A stretch of 9,412 nt of DNA from an uncultured Novosphingobium sp. Its GTDB lineage: Bacteria; Pseudomonadota; Alphaproteobacteria; Sphingomonadales; Sphingomonadaceae. The position numbers and the translations under genes were made by a program. The stretch spans positions 1 through 9,412 of the forward strand of contig CAMPIM010000123.1 of NCBI GenBank assembly GCA_946886365.1, read 5' to 3'. The notes below the pieces were generated by a model, which searched no databases, was not told the DNA's origin, and was given only the letters and a program-made list of their open reading frames with translations. This document shows, one piece after another, positions 1 through 5,941 of this stretch. Numbering within the stretch: the first letter of the stretch is position 1; each line of letters opens with the position of its first letter.

Positions 1-387
1 GGGCGGGACGGTGCGGGGCTGGCGATCTTCACCGATCGCCACGAAGGTGAAGGTGGCGCGAGTCACGCGGTAGGATCGATCGTCGTGGCGGGTGCGGCGC
101 CATGCCTCGACATCGATCTTCATCGACGTGCGGCCGACCGAAGCGAGCTTGGCGAAGACCGAAACTTCGTCGCCGACAACTACCGGACGGAGGAAGGTCA
201 TGCCTTCGACCGCGATGGTCACGGCGCGGCCCTTGCTGTGGCGGGCTGCGACCGAACCCGCTGCCGAGTCCATCAGGCTCATGAGCCAGCCGCCGAAAAT
301 GTCCCCGTAGGGATTGGTGTCGGAGGGCATGGCGATGACGCGTACCGCCGGGCTTTCCTCCGGCGGCGGCTCGTCGGCGGCGCGCAT
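1..387 (-). CDS. Acyl-CoA thioesterase, YciA-like hotdog family (partial, cut by window edge)
   Basis: The 129 visible codons encode the N-terminal part and most of the body of a hotdog-fold acyl-CoA thioesterase, which hydrolyses acyl-CoA to free acid and CoA in the cytoplasm. The family signature is clear: NPYGDIFGGWLMSLMD at about residues 26-41 (the helix region carrying the catalytic Asp in YciA-type enzymes), then a VEGMTFLRPVVVGDEVSV stretch at about 60-77, then a strand reading KIDVEAWRR. YciA proteins are usually about 130-150 residues, so only a short C-terminal tail is likely missing. The ATG at 387-385 shares its A with the TGA of pdhC (TGATG). No Shine-Dalgarno is visible before it, so translation probably restarts after pdhC termination. 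The physiological acyl-CoA substrate cannot be told from the sequence. Confidence 0.9.
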   Translation of the reverse strand, partial: MRAADEPPPEESPAVRVIAMPSDTNPYGDIFGGWLMSLMDSAAGSVAARHSKGRAVTIAVEGMTFLRPVVVGDEVSVFAKLASVGRTSMKIDVEAWRRTRHDDRSYRVTRATFTFVAIGEDRQPRTVPP

Positions 388-1655
388 CAGGCGAGCATGC
401 CGAGGGGGTTTTCGATCAGTTCGCGGAACACCTTCATCAAGCGCGCACCGTCCGAGCCGTCGATGGCGCGGTGGTCGAAGCTGCCGGTGGCGGACATGAC
501 GGTCGCGATCTGGAGTGCATCATCGACGACGAAGGGACGCTTTTCGCCCGCGCCGATCGCCATGATCATGGCCTGGGGCGGGTTGATGACGGCTTCGAAC
601 TGCTTGATGCCGAACATGCCCATGTTGGACAGCGAGGCGGTGCCGCCCTGATATTCTTCCGGCTTGAGCTTGCCGTCCTTGGCGCGGGTGGCGAGATCCT
701 TCATCTCGTTCGAGATGGCGGCGACGCCCTTGCTGTCCGCGCCGGTCACGATCGGGGTGATGAGGCCGCCGGGGATCGATACCGCGACGCTGATGTCGGC
801 GCGGCTGAATTGTAGCATCTGGTCGCCTGCGAACTGGACGTTGCATTCGGGCACCTGGATGAGGGCTACGCCGAGCGCCTTGATGAGCAGGTCGTTGACG
901 GACAGCTTGACGTTGCGGCTGGCGAGACCGGCGTTGAGTTCGCCGCGCAGCTTCAGCAGCTTGTCGAGTTGAATATCGACGGTGAGGTAGATGTGGGGGA
1001 CCTGCTGCTTGGATTCGGTGAGGCGGCGGGCGATGGTCTTGCGCATGCCGCTGAGCTTGATGACTTCGTGCGGGATGCCCAAGTCCTGCGCGGCGGCCGG
1101 TGCAGGGGCCGGGGCTGCTGCGGCCGGAGCCGGGGCGGCGGTCGGAGCCTTGGCCGAAGCGCCTTCCAGATCGGCCTTCACGATGCGGCCGTTGGGGCCG
1201 GTGCCGGTGAGGCTGGAGAGGTCGAGGCCCTTTTCCTCGGCGATGCGGCGCGCCAGGGGGCTGGCCTTTACGCGGTCGCCGGACTGGGGTGCAGTCTCCG
1301 CCTTGGGGGCGGGAGCTTCTGCCTTGGCGGGCACGGGGTCGGCCTTTGGCGCGGCGGCGGCTGGTTTGGGGGCGGGAGCCGAGCCGCCTTCAGCTGCTTG
1401 CGCGAGGTCTTCGCCTTCTTCGGCGATAATGGCGATGACCGTGCCTACCTTCACGCCTTCGGAGCCTTCGGAGACGAGGATTTTGGCGATCTTGCCTTCG
1501 TCCACGGCTTCAAATTCCATCGTGGCCTTGTCCGTCTCGATCTCAGCGAGCAGATCGCCCGACGACACGGTGTCGCCTTCCTTCACCAGCCATTTAGCCA
1601 GCGTCCCCTCTTCCATCGTGGGAGACAAGGCGGGCATCTGGATTTTCTTGCTCAT
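387..1655 (-). CDS. pdhC: Pyruvate dehydrogenase complex E2, dihydrolipoamide acetyltransferase
   Basis: E2 core of the pyruvate dehydrogenase complex. It passes the acetyl group from lipoamide to CoA to make acetyl-CoA. The 422-residue protein has the standard order. A single lipoyl domain spans residues 2-80, with the lipoylated lysine at K43 in ETDKATMEF. An Ala/Pro/Lys-rich linker follows at about 90-127. The peripheral-subunit-binding domain is at about 130-164 ([16 protein letters not shown], then [14 protein letters not shown]). A second Ala/Pro linker covers about 170-190. The acetyltransferase domain runs from about 195 to the end, with catalytic H395 and D399 in SFDHRAIDG. Expected E1/E3-binding and linker elements are all present. 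A purine-rich ribosome site (AGAGAGG) lies about 9 bp before the ATG. Unlike many genomes, no E1 genes lie directly upstream. The PDH assignment over 2-oxoglutarate E2 rests on the [16 protein letters not shown] start and the overall likeness to alphaproteobacterial PdhC. Confidence 0.95.
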   Translation of the reverse strand: MSKKIQMPALSPTMEEGTLAKWLVKEGDTVSSGDLLAEIETDKATMEFEAVDEGKIAKILVSEGSEGVKVGTVIAIIAEEGEDLAQAAEGGSAPAPKPAAAAPKADPVPAKAEAPAPKAETAPQSGDRVKASPLARRIAEEKGLDLSSLTGTGPNGRIVKADLEGASAKAPTAAPAPAAAAPAPAPAAAQDLGIPHEVIKLSGMRKTIARRLTESKQQVPHIYLTVDIQLDKLLKLRGELNAGLASRNVKLSVNDLLIKALGVALIQVPECNVQFAGDQMLQFSRADISVAVSIPGGLITPIVTGADSKGVAAISNEMKDLATRAKDGKLKPEEYQGGTASLSNMGMFGIKQFEAVINPPQAMIMAIGAGEKRPFVVDDALQIATVMSATGSFDHRAIDGSDGARLMKVFRELIENPLGMLA

Positions 1656-1709
1656 GCGTGAAGGCCTCTCTTCTTTTCCCGGCCGGGCGGGTAAGCGTTG
1701 GAAGCCGTT

Positions 1710-1734
1710 TTGACCCTTTGGGCGGGAGGGTCAA
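1710..1734. promoter_or_regulatory. Operator-like palindrome TTGACCCT-N9-AGGGTCAA
   Basis: The two 8-bp arms (1710-1717 and 1727-1734) are perfectly inverted and separated by 9 bp. The element lies 55-80 bp upstream of pdhC, where a repressor or activator site would be expected. If transcription starts further upstream, it would instead form a hairpin in the 5' leader. It does not match the E. coli PdhR box that I know (TTGGT with ACCAA, N3 spacer) or an FNR/FixK box (TTGAT-N4-ATCAA). Function is inferred from symmetry and location only. Confidence 0.45.
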
Positions 1735-1774
1735 GGGTGCGCCTTGCGCCTTGGGCGATAATCCGCCACATTTC

Positions 1775-1808
1775 ACCAGACTGGTTCATAATTTACCAGA
1801 TGGGTTCA
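1775..1808. repeat. Tandem operator-like 14-bp repeats with 20-bp period
   Basis: ACCAGACTGGTTCA (1775-1788) and ACCAGATGGGTTCA (1795-1808) differ at two positions. The first contains a perfect 11-bp palindrome, ACCAG-A-CTGGT. The second is a degenerate version of it. A 20-bp period is about two helical turns, which would place two protein dimers on the same DNA face. The pair sits 56-89 bp upstream of the stress-gene ATG and 120-153 bp upstream of the pdhC ATG, so it could serve either gene. Confidence 0.45.
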
Positions 1809-1863
1809 GACAGGAAGGCAGCGGGAGACCGAGCTGCCCATTTTGGCGTGGGGTGCGGCAGCT

Positions 1864-2319
1864 ATGCGGACTTATCTGGTTGTAGTGGACGAATCGCCGG
1901 AGGCGGAGACGGCGCTGCGTTTCGCGGCCCGGCGCGCGGCGAAGACGGCGGGGTCTATCCGCATCCTCGCGCTCGTGCCGCCCGCCGAGTTCGTGCAGTG
2001 GGGCGGGGTACAGGCGACGATGGAGGATGAAGCGCGGCAGCGGGCCGAGGCGCTCGTTACCAGCGCGGCGGGTACGCTGACCGAGGAGTCCGGTATTCGC
2101 CCGAGCATTACCGTGCGACAGGGTGACGCGGTGGCGCTGGTGCGCGAGACGCTGGATGAGATGCCCGATGTCGCGGCATTGGTGCTGGGGGCGGCGGCGA
2201 GCGGGCATCCGGGCGCGCTGGTGTCGCACTTTGCGGGGGCGGACGCGGGGAAGTTGCCCTGCCCTATCATGGTCATTCCGGGCGGGTTGAGTGCGGAGGC
2301 GATCGATCGGCTGAGTTAA
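1864..2319 (+). CDS. Universal stress protein (UspA family)
   Basis: A 151-residue single-domain Usp, a small cytoplasmic alpha/beta nucleotide-binding fold protein that is often induced by starvation, low oxygen or oxidative stress. The N-terminal strand RTYLVVVDESPEAETAL (residues 2-18) carries the typical VDxSxxA-type beginning. The C-terminal part reads ALVLGAAASGHPGALV and then LPCPIMVIPGG (about 105-141), matching the usual Usp ending where a glycine-rich loop precedes a P(I/V)xVIP strand. The glycine loop departs from the classic G-2x-G-9x-G-S/T ATP motif, so ATP binding is uncertain. I chose the ATG at 1864 because homology begins there. An in-frame TTG at 1843 would only add a poor MAWGAAA leader. 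The ribosome site is weak. The gene diverges from pdhC and converges on rnr. Confidence 0.88.
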   Translation: MRTYLVVVDESPEAETALRFAARRAAKTAGSIRILALVPPAEFVQWGGVQATMEDEARQRAEALVTSAAGTLTEESGIRPSITVRQGDAVALVRETLDEMPDVAALVLGAAASGHPGALVSHFAGADAGKLPCPIMVIPGGLSAEAIDRLS

Positions 2320-2490
2320 AGTTTATGCTTTAGAGATTGGCACCGCCTCCTATTTCCGTTCGCCCTGAGCTTGTCGACCCGAAGGGCGGCGATAGCCAAC
2401 GGTTCTACTTCTTTTTAGAAAGGAAAGCCCTTCGACAGGCTCAGGGCGAACGGGGTTAGGTGGTGCGCAGAAGAGGGATTGGAATAAGTC
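2320..2490. other. Convergent intergenic region between the stress gene and rnr
   Basis: No gene is present in these 171 bp. Most of the space is taken by the long inverted repeat at 2356-2453. A short AT-rich inverted repeat (TAAAG-N6-CTTTA, 2317-2332) overlaps the stop codon of the stress gene. The rest shows no obvious structure. Confidence 0.7.
2356..2453. repeat. REP-like inverted repeat pair, probable bidirectional hairpin or terminator
   Basis: The left arm (2356-2387) and right arm (2427-2453) are inverted copies of one unit. Twenty-two positions pair with a single T/G wobble (left T2371). The next five positions, AGGGC, also pair if a 5-base insert (2378-2382) in the left arm is bulged out. 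A 39-base spacer separates the arms. The right arm reads GCCCTTCGACAGGCTCAGGG and continues to 2453. I recall this motif as a very common dispersed repeat in sphingomonads and other proteobacteria; when mis-annotated as coding it yields FALSLSKGF-type peptides. Lying between two converging genes, about 37 bp past each stop codon, the hairpin could stop or stabilise both transcripts. No U-tract follows, so a classical intrinsic terminator is not shown. Confidence 0.75.
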
Positions 2491-4842
2491 TCAGCGGCGG
2501 TGCTTGCCGCGTTTTGCGCCCATGTGCCGGATGTTTGCGGGGCGGCCGCGTTTCGCGCCGGGACGTGTTCTGTCCTTCTTGAAGCTCGGCCGTTGCGGTG
2601 GGGCGTCGGGGAGTTCGAAGCGCAGCGAGCCGTTGATCGGGTCGGCTTCGGCAAGGCGTAGCTGGAGATGCTGGCCGACGGTGTAGCGGTCGCCGCTCTC
2701 CACGCCTTCCAGCGCGCGGCCTGCTTCGTCGAAGAAGAAGCGTTCGTCGCCCATGGTGGACACCGGGACGAGGCCATCGCCGCCAAGCCCCTCGACGGTC
2801 GCGAAGAAGCCGAAATTCTGCACGCCCGTGATGCGTGCGTTGACCATTTCGCCGACATGAGCGGCGAGAAAGGCGGCGACATAGCGGTCGATCGTCTCCC
2901 GCTCCGCCTCCATCGCGCGGCGTTCATGCTGGCTGATCATCTCGCCGACGCGGCCCATATTTTCATGATCGTCCGCGCTGAGCGAGGTGCGGTCCGGCAG
3001 CGCGCCACCCTTGGGCGCGGGGAGTTCGAGCTTGTAGCCGCCGACGAGCGCGCGGTGGACCAGCAAGTCGGCGTAGCGGCGGATGGGCGAGGTGAAATGC
3101 GCATAGGAACCGAGCGCGAGGCCGAAATGGCCCATGTTCGCGGGGCTGTAATAGGCCTGGGTCTGGCTGCGCAGGATCTGCTCCATGATCTGCGGCTTTT
3201 CCTCCGCCTCGCCGATGCGGTCAATCAGGCGGTTGAAGGTTGAGGGCTTGATGACCTGCCCCAGCGCAAAATCGATGTCGAAGGTCGCGAGATAGTCCTT
3301 GAGCGCAACCAGCTTGTCACGGCTGGGCGGTTCGTGGACGCGATACATGACGGGGGCCTTCTTGCCTTCCAGCGCCTTGGCGGCGGCGACGTTGGCGGCG
3401 ATCATATAATCTTCGATCAGCATATGCGCGTCGAGACGTTCGCGGACGGCGACGCTGACGATCTTGCCATTTTCATCGAGGACGACGCGGCGTTCGGGTA
3501 GGTCTAGGGCTAGCGGGTCGCGCTTGTCGCGGGCTTTGCGTAGGAGTTTCCAGCAGGACCAGAGGGGTTTTAGGGCGGTTTCCAGGAGGTCGGGCTGATT
3601 TGGTGAGGTGTCGCCTTGCCCACCCCCGGCCCCTCCCGCCTGCGGGAGGGGAGATGTGCCGTCTATAGCCGCTTGGGCGTCTTCATAGGCCAGGACGGCG
3701 GCGACGCGGATGAAGGCGCGGGTGAAGTGCCAGGCGGTGACCTTGCCGGATGCGTCGATGGTGAGGTGGCAGGCCATGGCTGCGCGGTCCTGTCCGGCGC
3801 GGAGCGAGCACATGTCGGATGACAGCTGGTGCGGCAGCATGGGGACAACGAGGTCAGGGAAATAGACGCTGTTACCGCGCTTGCGGGCTTCCTTGTCGAG
3901 GGCGCTGCCGGGGCGGACATAGTAGCTGACGTCGGCGATGGCGACGATGGCGCGGTAGCCGCCGGGGTTGGCGGGGTCTTCGTCCGGTGCGGCCCAGACG
4001 GCGTCGTCATGGTCGCGTGCATCGACGGGGTCTATCGCGACGATGGGCAGGTGGCGCAAATCCTCGCGCTTGTCCTCATTCAGGGCGATGTTCGAAGCGG
4101 CGACAGCCTCATCCTCTACCTTTTCAGGGAAGACGTGCGGAATGCCATATTTGTGGATCGCGATGAGGCTGAAGCTGCGGGGGGCAAAGGGATCGCCCAA
4201 TATGTCGGTTACGCGCGCGCTGATGCGTGGAGGGCGGCCTACGGGCTCCGCCAGAACGAGATCACCGAGACTGGCGTTGCCCGCGTCACTGATCGGCGTG
4301 TCCTTGCGAATGCGCTTGTCGACGGGGCGCAGCCACAGCTTGCCACCCTCCCCCGCTTCCACCACGCCAAGCAGTTCCTCGGTCGCCTTGGCGAGCTTCT
4401 TCATCGGGTGGGCAACCCAGCCGCGCCCGGCTTCTTCGGTGCGGGCGAGGATGCGGTCGCCGATAGTCAACGCGCCCCTCTTGCCGCGTTCCATTACGCG
4501 CAGGCGGGGCGCGGGCTGGCCTTCAGCCTCCCATCGTTCAGGGGTGGCGATGAGGGTCGTGCCGTCGACATCGACGATGCGCAGGACGGTGACCTTTGGC
4601 ACGCCGCCCATTTTGTGGAAGGCGCGCGCGGGGCCGATGTCCAGCAGCCCTTCGTCGGCCATGTCCTTCAGCAGCGCTTTCAGCGCGATCTTTTCCTGCC
4701 CCTTGAGGCCGAAGGCTTTGGCGATTTCCCGCTTGCCTGCGGGCTGATCGGAGGAGGTGACGAATTCCATCACCTGATCGCGAGTGGGGAAGCCGGCGGG
4801 CCGGACTTTTTCGGGTTTCTTCTGCTTTTGGGTCGATACCAT
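2491..4842 (-). CDS. rnr: Ribonuclease R, 3'-5' exoribonuclease
   Basis: Processive, magnesium-dependent 3'-5' exoribonuclease that degrades structured RNA and takes part in rRNA and mRNA quality control and stress adaptation. The 783-residue protein shows a winged-helix-like N-terminus (about 18-68), cold-shock-type RNA-binding domains (about 70-220), and an RNB catalytic domain (about 261-600). It ends with an S1 domain (about 664-745) and a Lys/Arg-rich tail (about 753-783). Catalytic metal-binding aspartates are D271, D277, D279 and D280 in IDPVDARDHDD. The conserved HFTSPIRRYADLLVHR block is at 582-597. Oddity: between QAAIDG and DLLE, residues about 396-417 form a Gly/Pro-rich insert encoded by a GC-rich palindrome. 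It is in frame and lies outside the active-site motifs, so the enzyme is probably active. No strong Shine-Dalgarno precedes the ATG. The YiiM-like gene ends 67 bp upstream on the same strand, so co-transcription is possible. Confidence 0.96.
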   Translation of the reverse strand: MVSTQKQKKPEKVRPAGFPTRDQVMEFVTSSDQPAGKREIAKAFGLKGQEKIALKALLKDMADEGLLDIGPARAFHKMGGVPKVTVLRIVDVDGTTLIATPERWEAEGQPAPRLRVMERGKRGALTIGDRILARTEEAGRGWVAHPMKKLAKATEELLGVVEAGEGGKLWLRPVDKRIRKDTPISDAGNASLGDLVLAEPVGRPPRISARVTDILGDPFAPRSFSLIAIHKYGIPHVFPEKVEDEAVAASNIALNEDKREDLRHLPIVAIDPVDARDHDDAVWAAPDEDPANPGGYRAIVAIADVSYYVRPGSALDKEARKRGNSVYFPDLVVPMLPHQLSSDMCSLRAGQDRAAMACHLTIDASGKVTAWHFTRAFIRVAAVLAYEDAQAAIDGTSPLPQAGGAGGGQGDTSPNQPDLLETALKPLWSCWKLLRKARDKRDPLALDLPERRVVLDENGKIVSVAVRERLDAHMLIEDYMIAANVAAAKALEGKKAPVMYRVHEPPSRDKLVALKDYLATFDIDFALGQVIKPSTFNRLIDRIGEAEEKPQIMEQILRSQTQAYYSPANMGHFGLALGSYAHFTSPIRRYADLLVHRALVGGYKLELPAPKGGALPDRTSLSADDHENMGRVGEMISQHERRAMEAERETIDRYVAAFLAAHVGEMVNARITGVQNFGFFATVEGLGGDGLVPVSTMGDERFFFDEAGRALEGVESGDRYTVGQHLQLRLAEADPINGSLRFELPDAPPQRPSFKKDRTRPGAKRGRPANIRHMGAKRGKHRR
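3592..3657. repeat. Palindromic repeat inserted in frame within rnr
   Basis: The core at 3630-3651 is a perfect palindrome: CCCCTCCCGC, a 2-base loop CT, then GCGGGAGGGG. It is flanked by a GGTGTCGCCTTGCCCACCCC-like sequence on one side. On the rnr strand the segment encodes roughly TSPLPQAGGAGGGQGD and a few more residues. These replace what is usually a short polar loop in RNase R between a YEDAQAAIDG-type helix and the LLE helix. I recall CCCCTCCCGC/GCGGGAGGGG palindromes as dispersed repeats in sphingomonad and related genomes. The outer boundaries given are estimates from the protein; only the 22-bp core is certain. Confidence 0.7.
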
Positions 4843-4909
4843 GGATCAGCTATAGGGAAGGCCCGAGCAGCGTACCAGATGGCTTGGCCGAGATTTGCGG
4901 CGCTGCCCG

Positions 4910-5560
4910 CTATTCCACCAACTTACGCGCGCGGTCGCGCCAAACCTCCGCCAGGACGGGCATGCCCGCCAGCGCCCGGACGGCGTCGGGTTCAACCTTG
5001 TGCCGCCCGCCGATCAGCAGGCGAAAGACCCGTGCGATGGGCCATTCGGGAAAAGGACGGTCGAGCAGTTCCATGCGCCCTTTCGCTTCCGCCTCCCCTT
5101 CGCGCAGCACGCGGAAATAGAGACCTGCGCGGCCGGTCTTCACAATGGTGGCCAGTATGTCGCGCGAACCGAAGCGGTGATCGAGCTTCCAGCAGGGTTG
5201 GCGTCCATGGCTGACTTCCACCAGCGCGCTGCCCAGGGAGAAGCGATCGCCGAGGCAGATTTCCTCCTCCGTCATGCCGAGGGAAGCAATGTTTTCGCCG
5301 AAAGCGCCGGGGGCCTTAAGCAACGGATGATCGGGCTTTCGTTCGCGCCACCAATCATAATGGTCCTGGGGGTAGAGGTGGATTGCCTTGTCCCACCCGC
5401 CATGATGGACAGGGTCGGCGACGGAATCCCCTTCAAGCCCCTGCCATCCGATCCGAACGACGCCGTCCACAGGCCGTTTCGCAATGGCGCTATAGTCGCT
5501 GTCGCGAAAGGGCATGGGCGTGCCCGTCAGCAACGCCTCGATGGTAAGATGCTCAGCCAT
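4910..5560 (-). CDS. YiiM-like MOSC domain protein
   Basis: A 216-residue cytoplasmic protein of the MOSC superfamily, in the YiiM branch. YiiM in E. coli is linked to molybdenum-cofactor-dependent reduction and detoxification of N-hydroxylated compounds such as 6-hydroxylaminopurine. Visible signatures are GLEGDSVADPVHHGGWDKAI (residues 41-60) and GAFGENIASLGMTEEEICLGD (85-105). The conserved cysteine C123 lies in SHGRQPCWKLDHRFG and is the proposed cofactor or sulfur ligand. The C-terminal PFPEWPIARVFRLL region and after (about 169-216) fits the three-helix domain that follows MOSC in YiiM. Length is close to E. coli YiiM (about 224). A good ribosome site (AGGGGCGG) lies just before the ATG. 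It is in line with the upstream small Hva1-type gene (42 bp apart) and with rnr downstream. Substrate is inferred only from the family. Confidence 0.9.
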   Translation of the reverse strand: MAEHLTIEALLTGTPMPFRDSDYSAIAKRPVDGVVRIGWQGLEGDSVADPVHHGGWDKAIHLYPQDHYDWWRERKPDHPLLKAPGAFGENIASLGMTEEEICLGDRFSLGSALVEVSHGRQPCWKLDHRFGSRDILATIVKTGRAGLYFRVLREGEAEAKGRMELLDRPFPEWPIARVFRLLIGGRHKVEPDAVRALAGMPVLAEVWRDRARKLVE

Positions 5561-5602
5561 TCCGCCCCTATGGCAGCGGCGCGGAAAATTGGCGAGAGGG
5601 GG

Positions 5603-5827
5603 TCAGGCGCGGCTTAATTCCGACGCCAGTTTCAATACTTCGCTGCCGCTGTCGGTTTGGACGAGATAGGCGGGGTTCTTCGCCGTTCCATTGCGGCGGA
5701 TCAGTGCGCCTTCGATCGTCTTTTCGACATGGCGGTCGAACCGTTCGGCCACGCGTCCACGGCCTACGCCCTGCCCCCAATTCCACTTAACGCGCATCCC
5801 CCTGCGGAAAGCTTCGGACATCTTCAT
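5603..5827 (-). CDS. Small DUF2945 / Hva1 TUDOR-domain protein
   Basis: A 74-residue protein matching the DUF2945 (hypervirulence-associated TUDOR domain) pattern. It has a short basic start, then VKWNWGQGVGRGRVAERF (about residues 13-30), then EGALIRRNGTAKNPAYLVQTDSGSEVLKLASEL (about 39-71). The family signature is the WNWG near the start and the KNPAYL...GSEVLK ending. The family's biochemical role is not established; the fold is a small beta-barrel of the kind that binds nucleic acids or peptides. Two ATGs compete: 5827 (MKMSEAF) and 5821 (MSEAF). The AGGAG upstream is 4 bp from the first and 10 bp from the second, so the second is also credible. The gene is divergent from the glycosyltransferase and in line with the YiiM-like gene. 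Confidence 0.85.
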   Translation of the reverse strand: MKMSEAFRRGMRVKWNWGQGVGRGRVAERFDRHVEKTIEGALIRRNGTAKNPAYLVQTDSGSEVLKLASELSRA

Positions 5828-5941
5828 CCTTCTCCTGCCGCGACATCATGGCGGCGTTTCGATATGGTCATGGCCACAAAAATCCCGGTTGCGGATGCGG
5901 TTCCCTTGGGTTTTTCATTTGGCTGGGTTAAGGCGCGGCAG
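5828..5941. promoter_or_regulatory. Divergent spacer between the DUF2945 gene and the glycosyltransferase
   Basis: This spacer of about 114 bp should hold promoters for both flanking genes. The AGGAG ribosome site of the DUF2945 gene is at its left end, and an AAGG possibly serving the glycosyltransferase is at its right end. On the minus strand a GGAAC is followed 16 bases later by ATTT. This only half-matches the EcfG general-stress promoter (GGAAC-N16/17-CGTT), so I do not call one. Confidence 0.45.

Larger units (their letters stand above)
1656..1863. promoter_or_regulatory. Divergent intergenic region between pdhC and the universal stress gene
   Basis: These 208 bp must contain the promoters of both divergent genes. 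I could not assign a convincing -35/-10 pair for either one. Two structured motifs stand out. One is an inverted repeat at 1710-1734, TTGACCCT-N9-AGGGTCAA, 55-80 bp upstream of the pdhC ATG. The other is a pair of 14-bp near-direct repeats, ACCAGACTGGTTCA at 1775-1788 and ACCAGATGGGTTCA at 1795-1808, with a 20-bp period. Both look like protein-binding sites, but the regulator is unknown. Confidence 0.6.

Noticed and set aside
1100..1400. GC-rich repetitive stretches in pdhC
   Set aside because: They encode the normal Ala/Pro-rich interdomain linkers of E2 and are not a separate repeat element.
2317..2332. TAAAG-N6-CTTTA inverted repeat at the end of the stress gene
   Set aside because: Five AT-rich base pairs are too weak to support a terminator call, and such a repeat is expected by chance.
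2415..2927. A 170-codon minus-strand open frame whose C-terminal end reads FALSLSKGFPF
   Set aside because: It is a shadow of the end of rnr running into the dispersed repeat. That peptide is the known artefact of translating this repeat.
3829..5214. A 461-codon open frame on the plus strand
   Set aside because: It is antisense to rnr and the YiiM-like gene, shows no recognisable domain, and has low-complexity Gly/Ala/Asp composition.
5880..5920. Possible EcfG general-stress promoter on the minus strand before the DUF2945 gene
   Set aside because: GGAAC is present, but the expected CGTT at 16-17 bp is not; only two of four bases fit.
5657..5941. In-frame N-terminal extension of the glycosyltransferase, including an ATG at 5864
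   Set aside because: The extension overlaps the DUF2945 gene antisense, and the GT-B fold starts right after the ATG at 5942. The ATG at 5864 would leave a 26-residue non-homologous leader.
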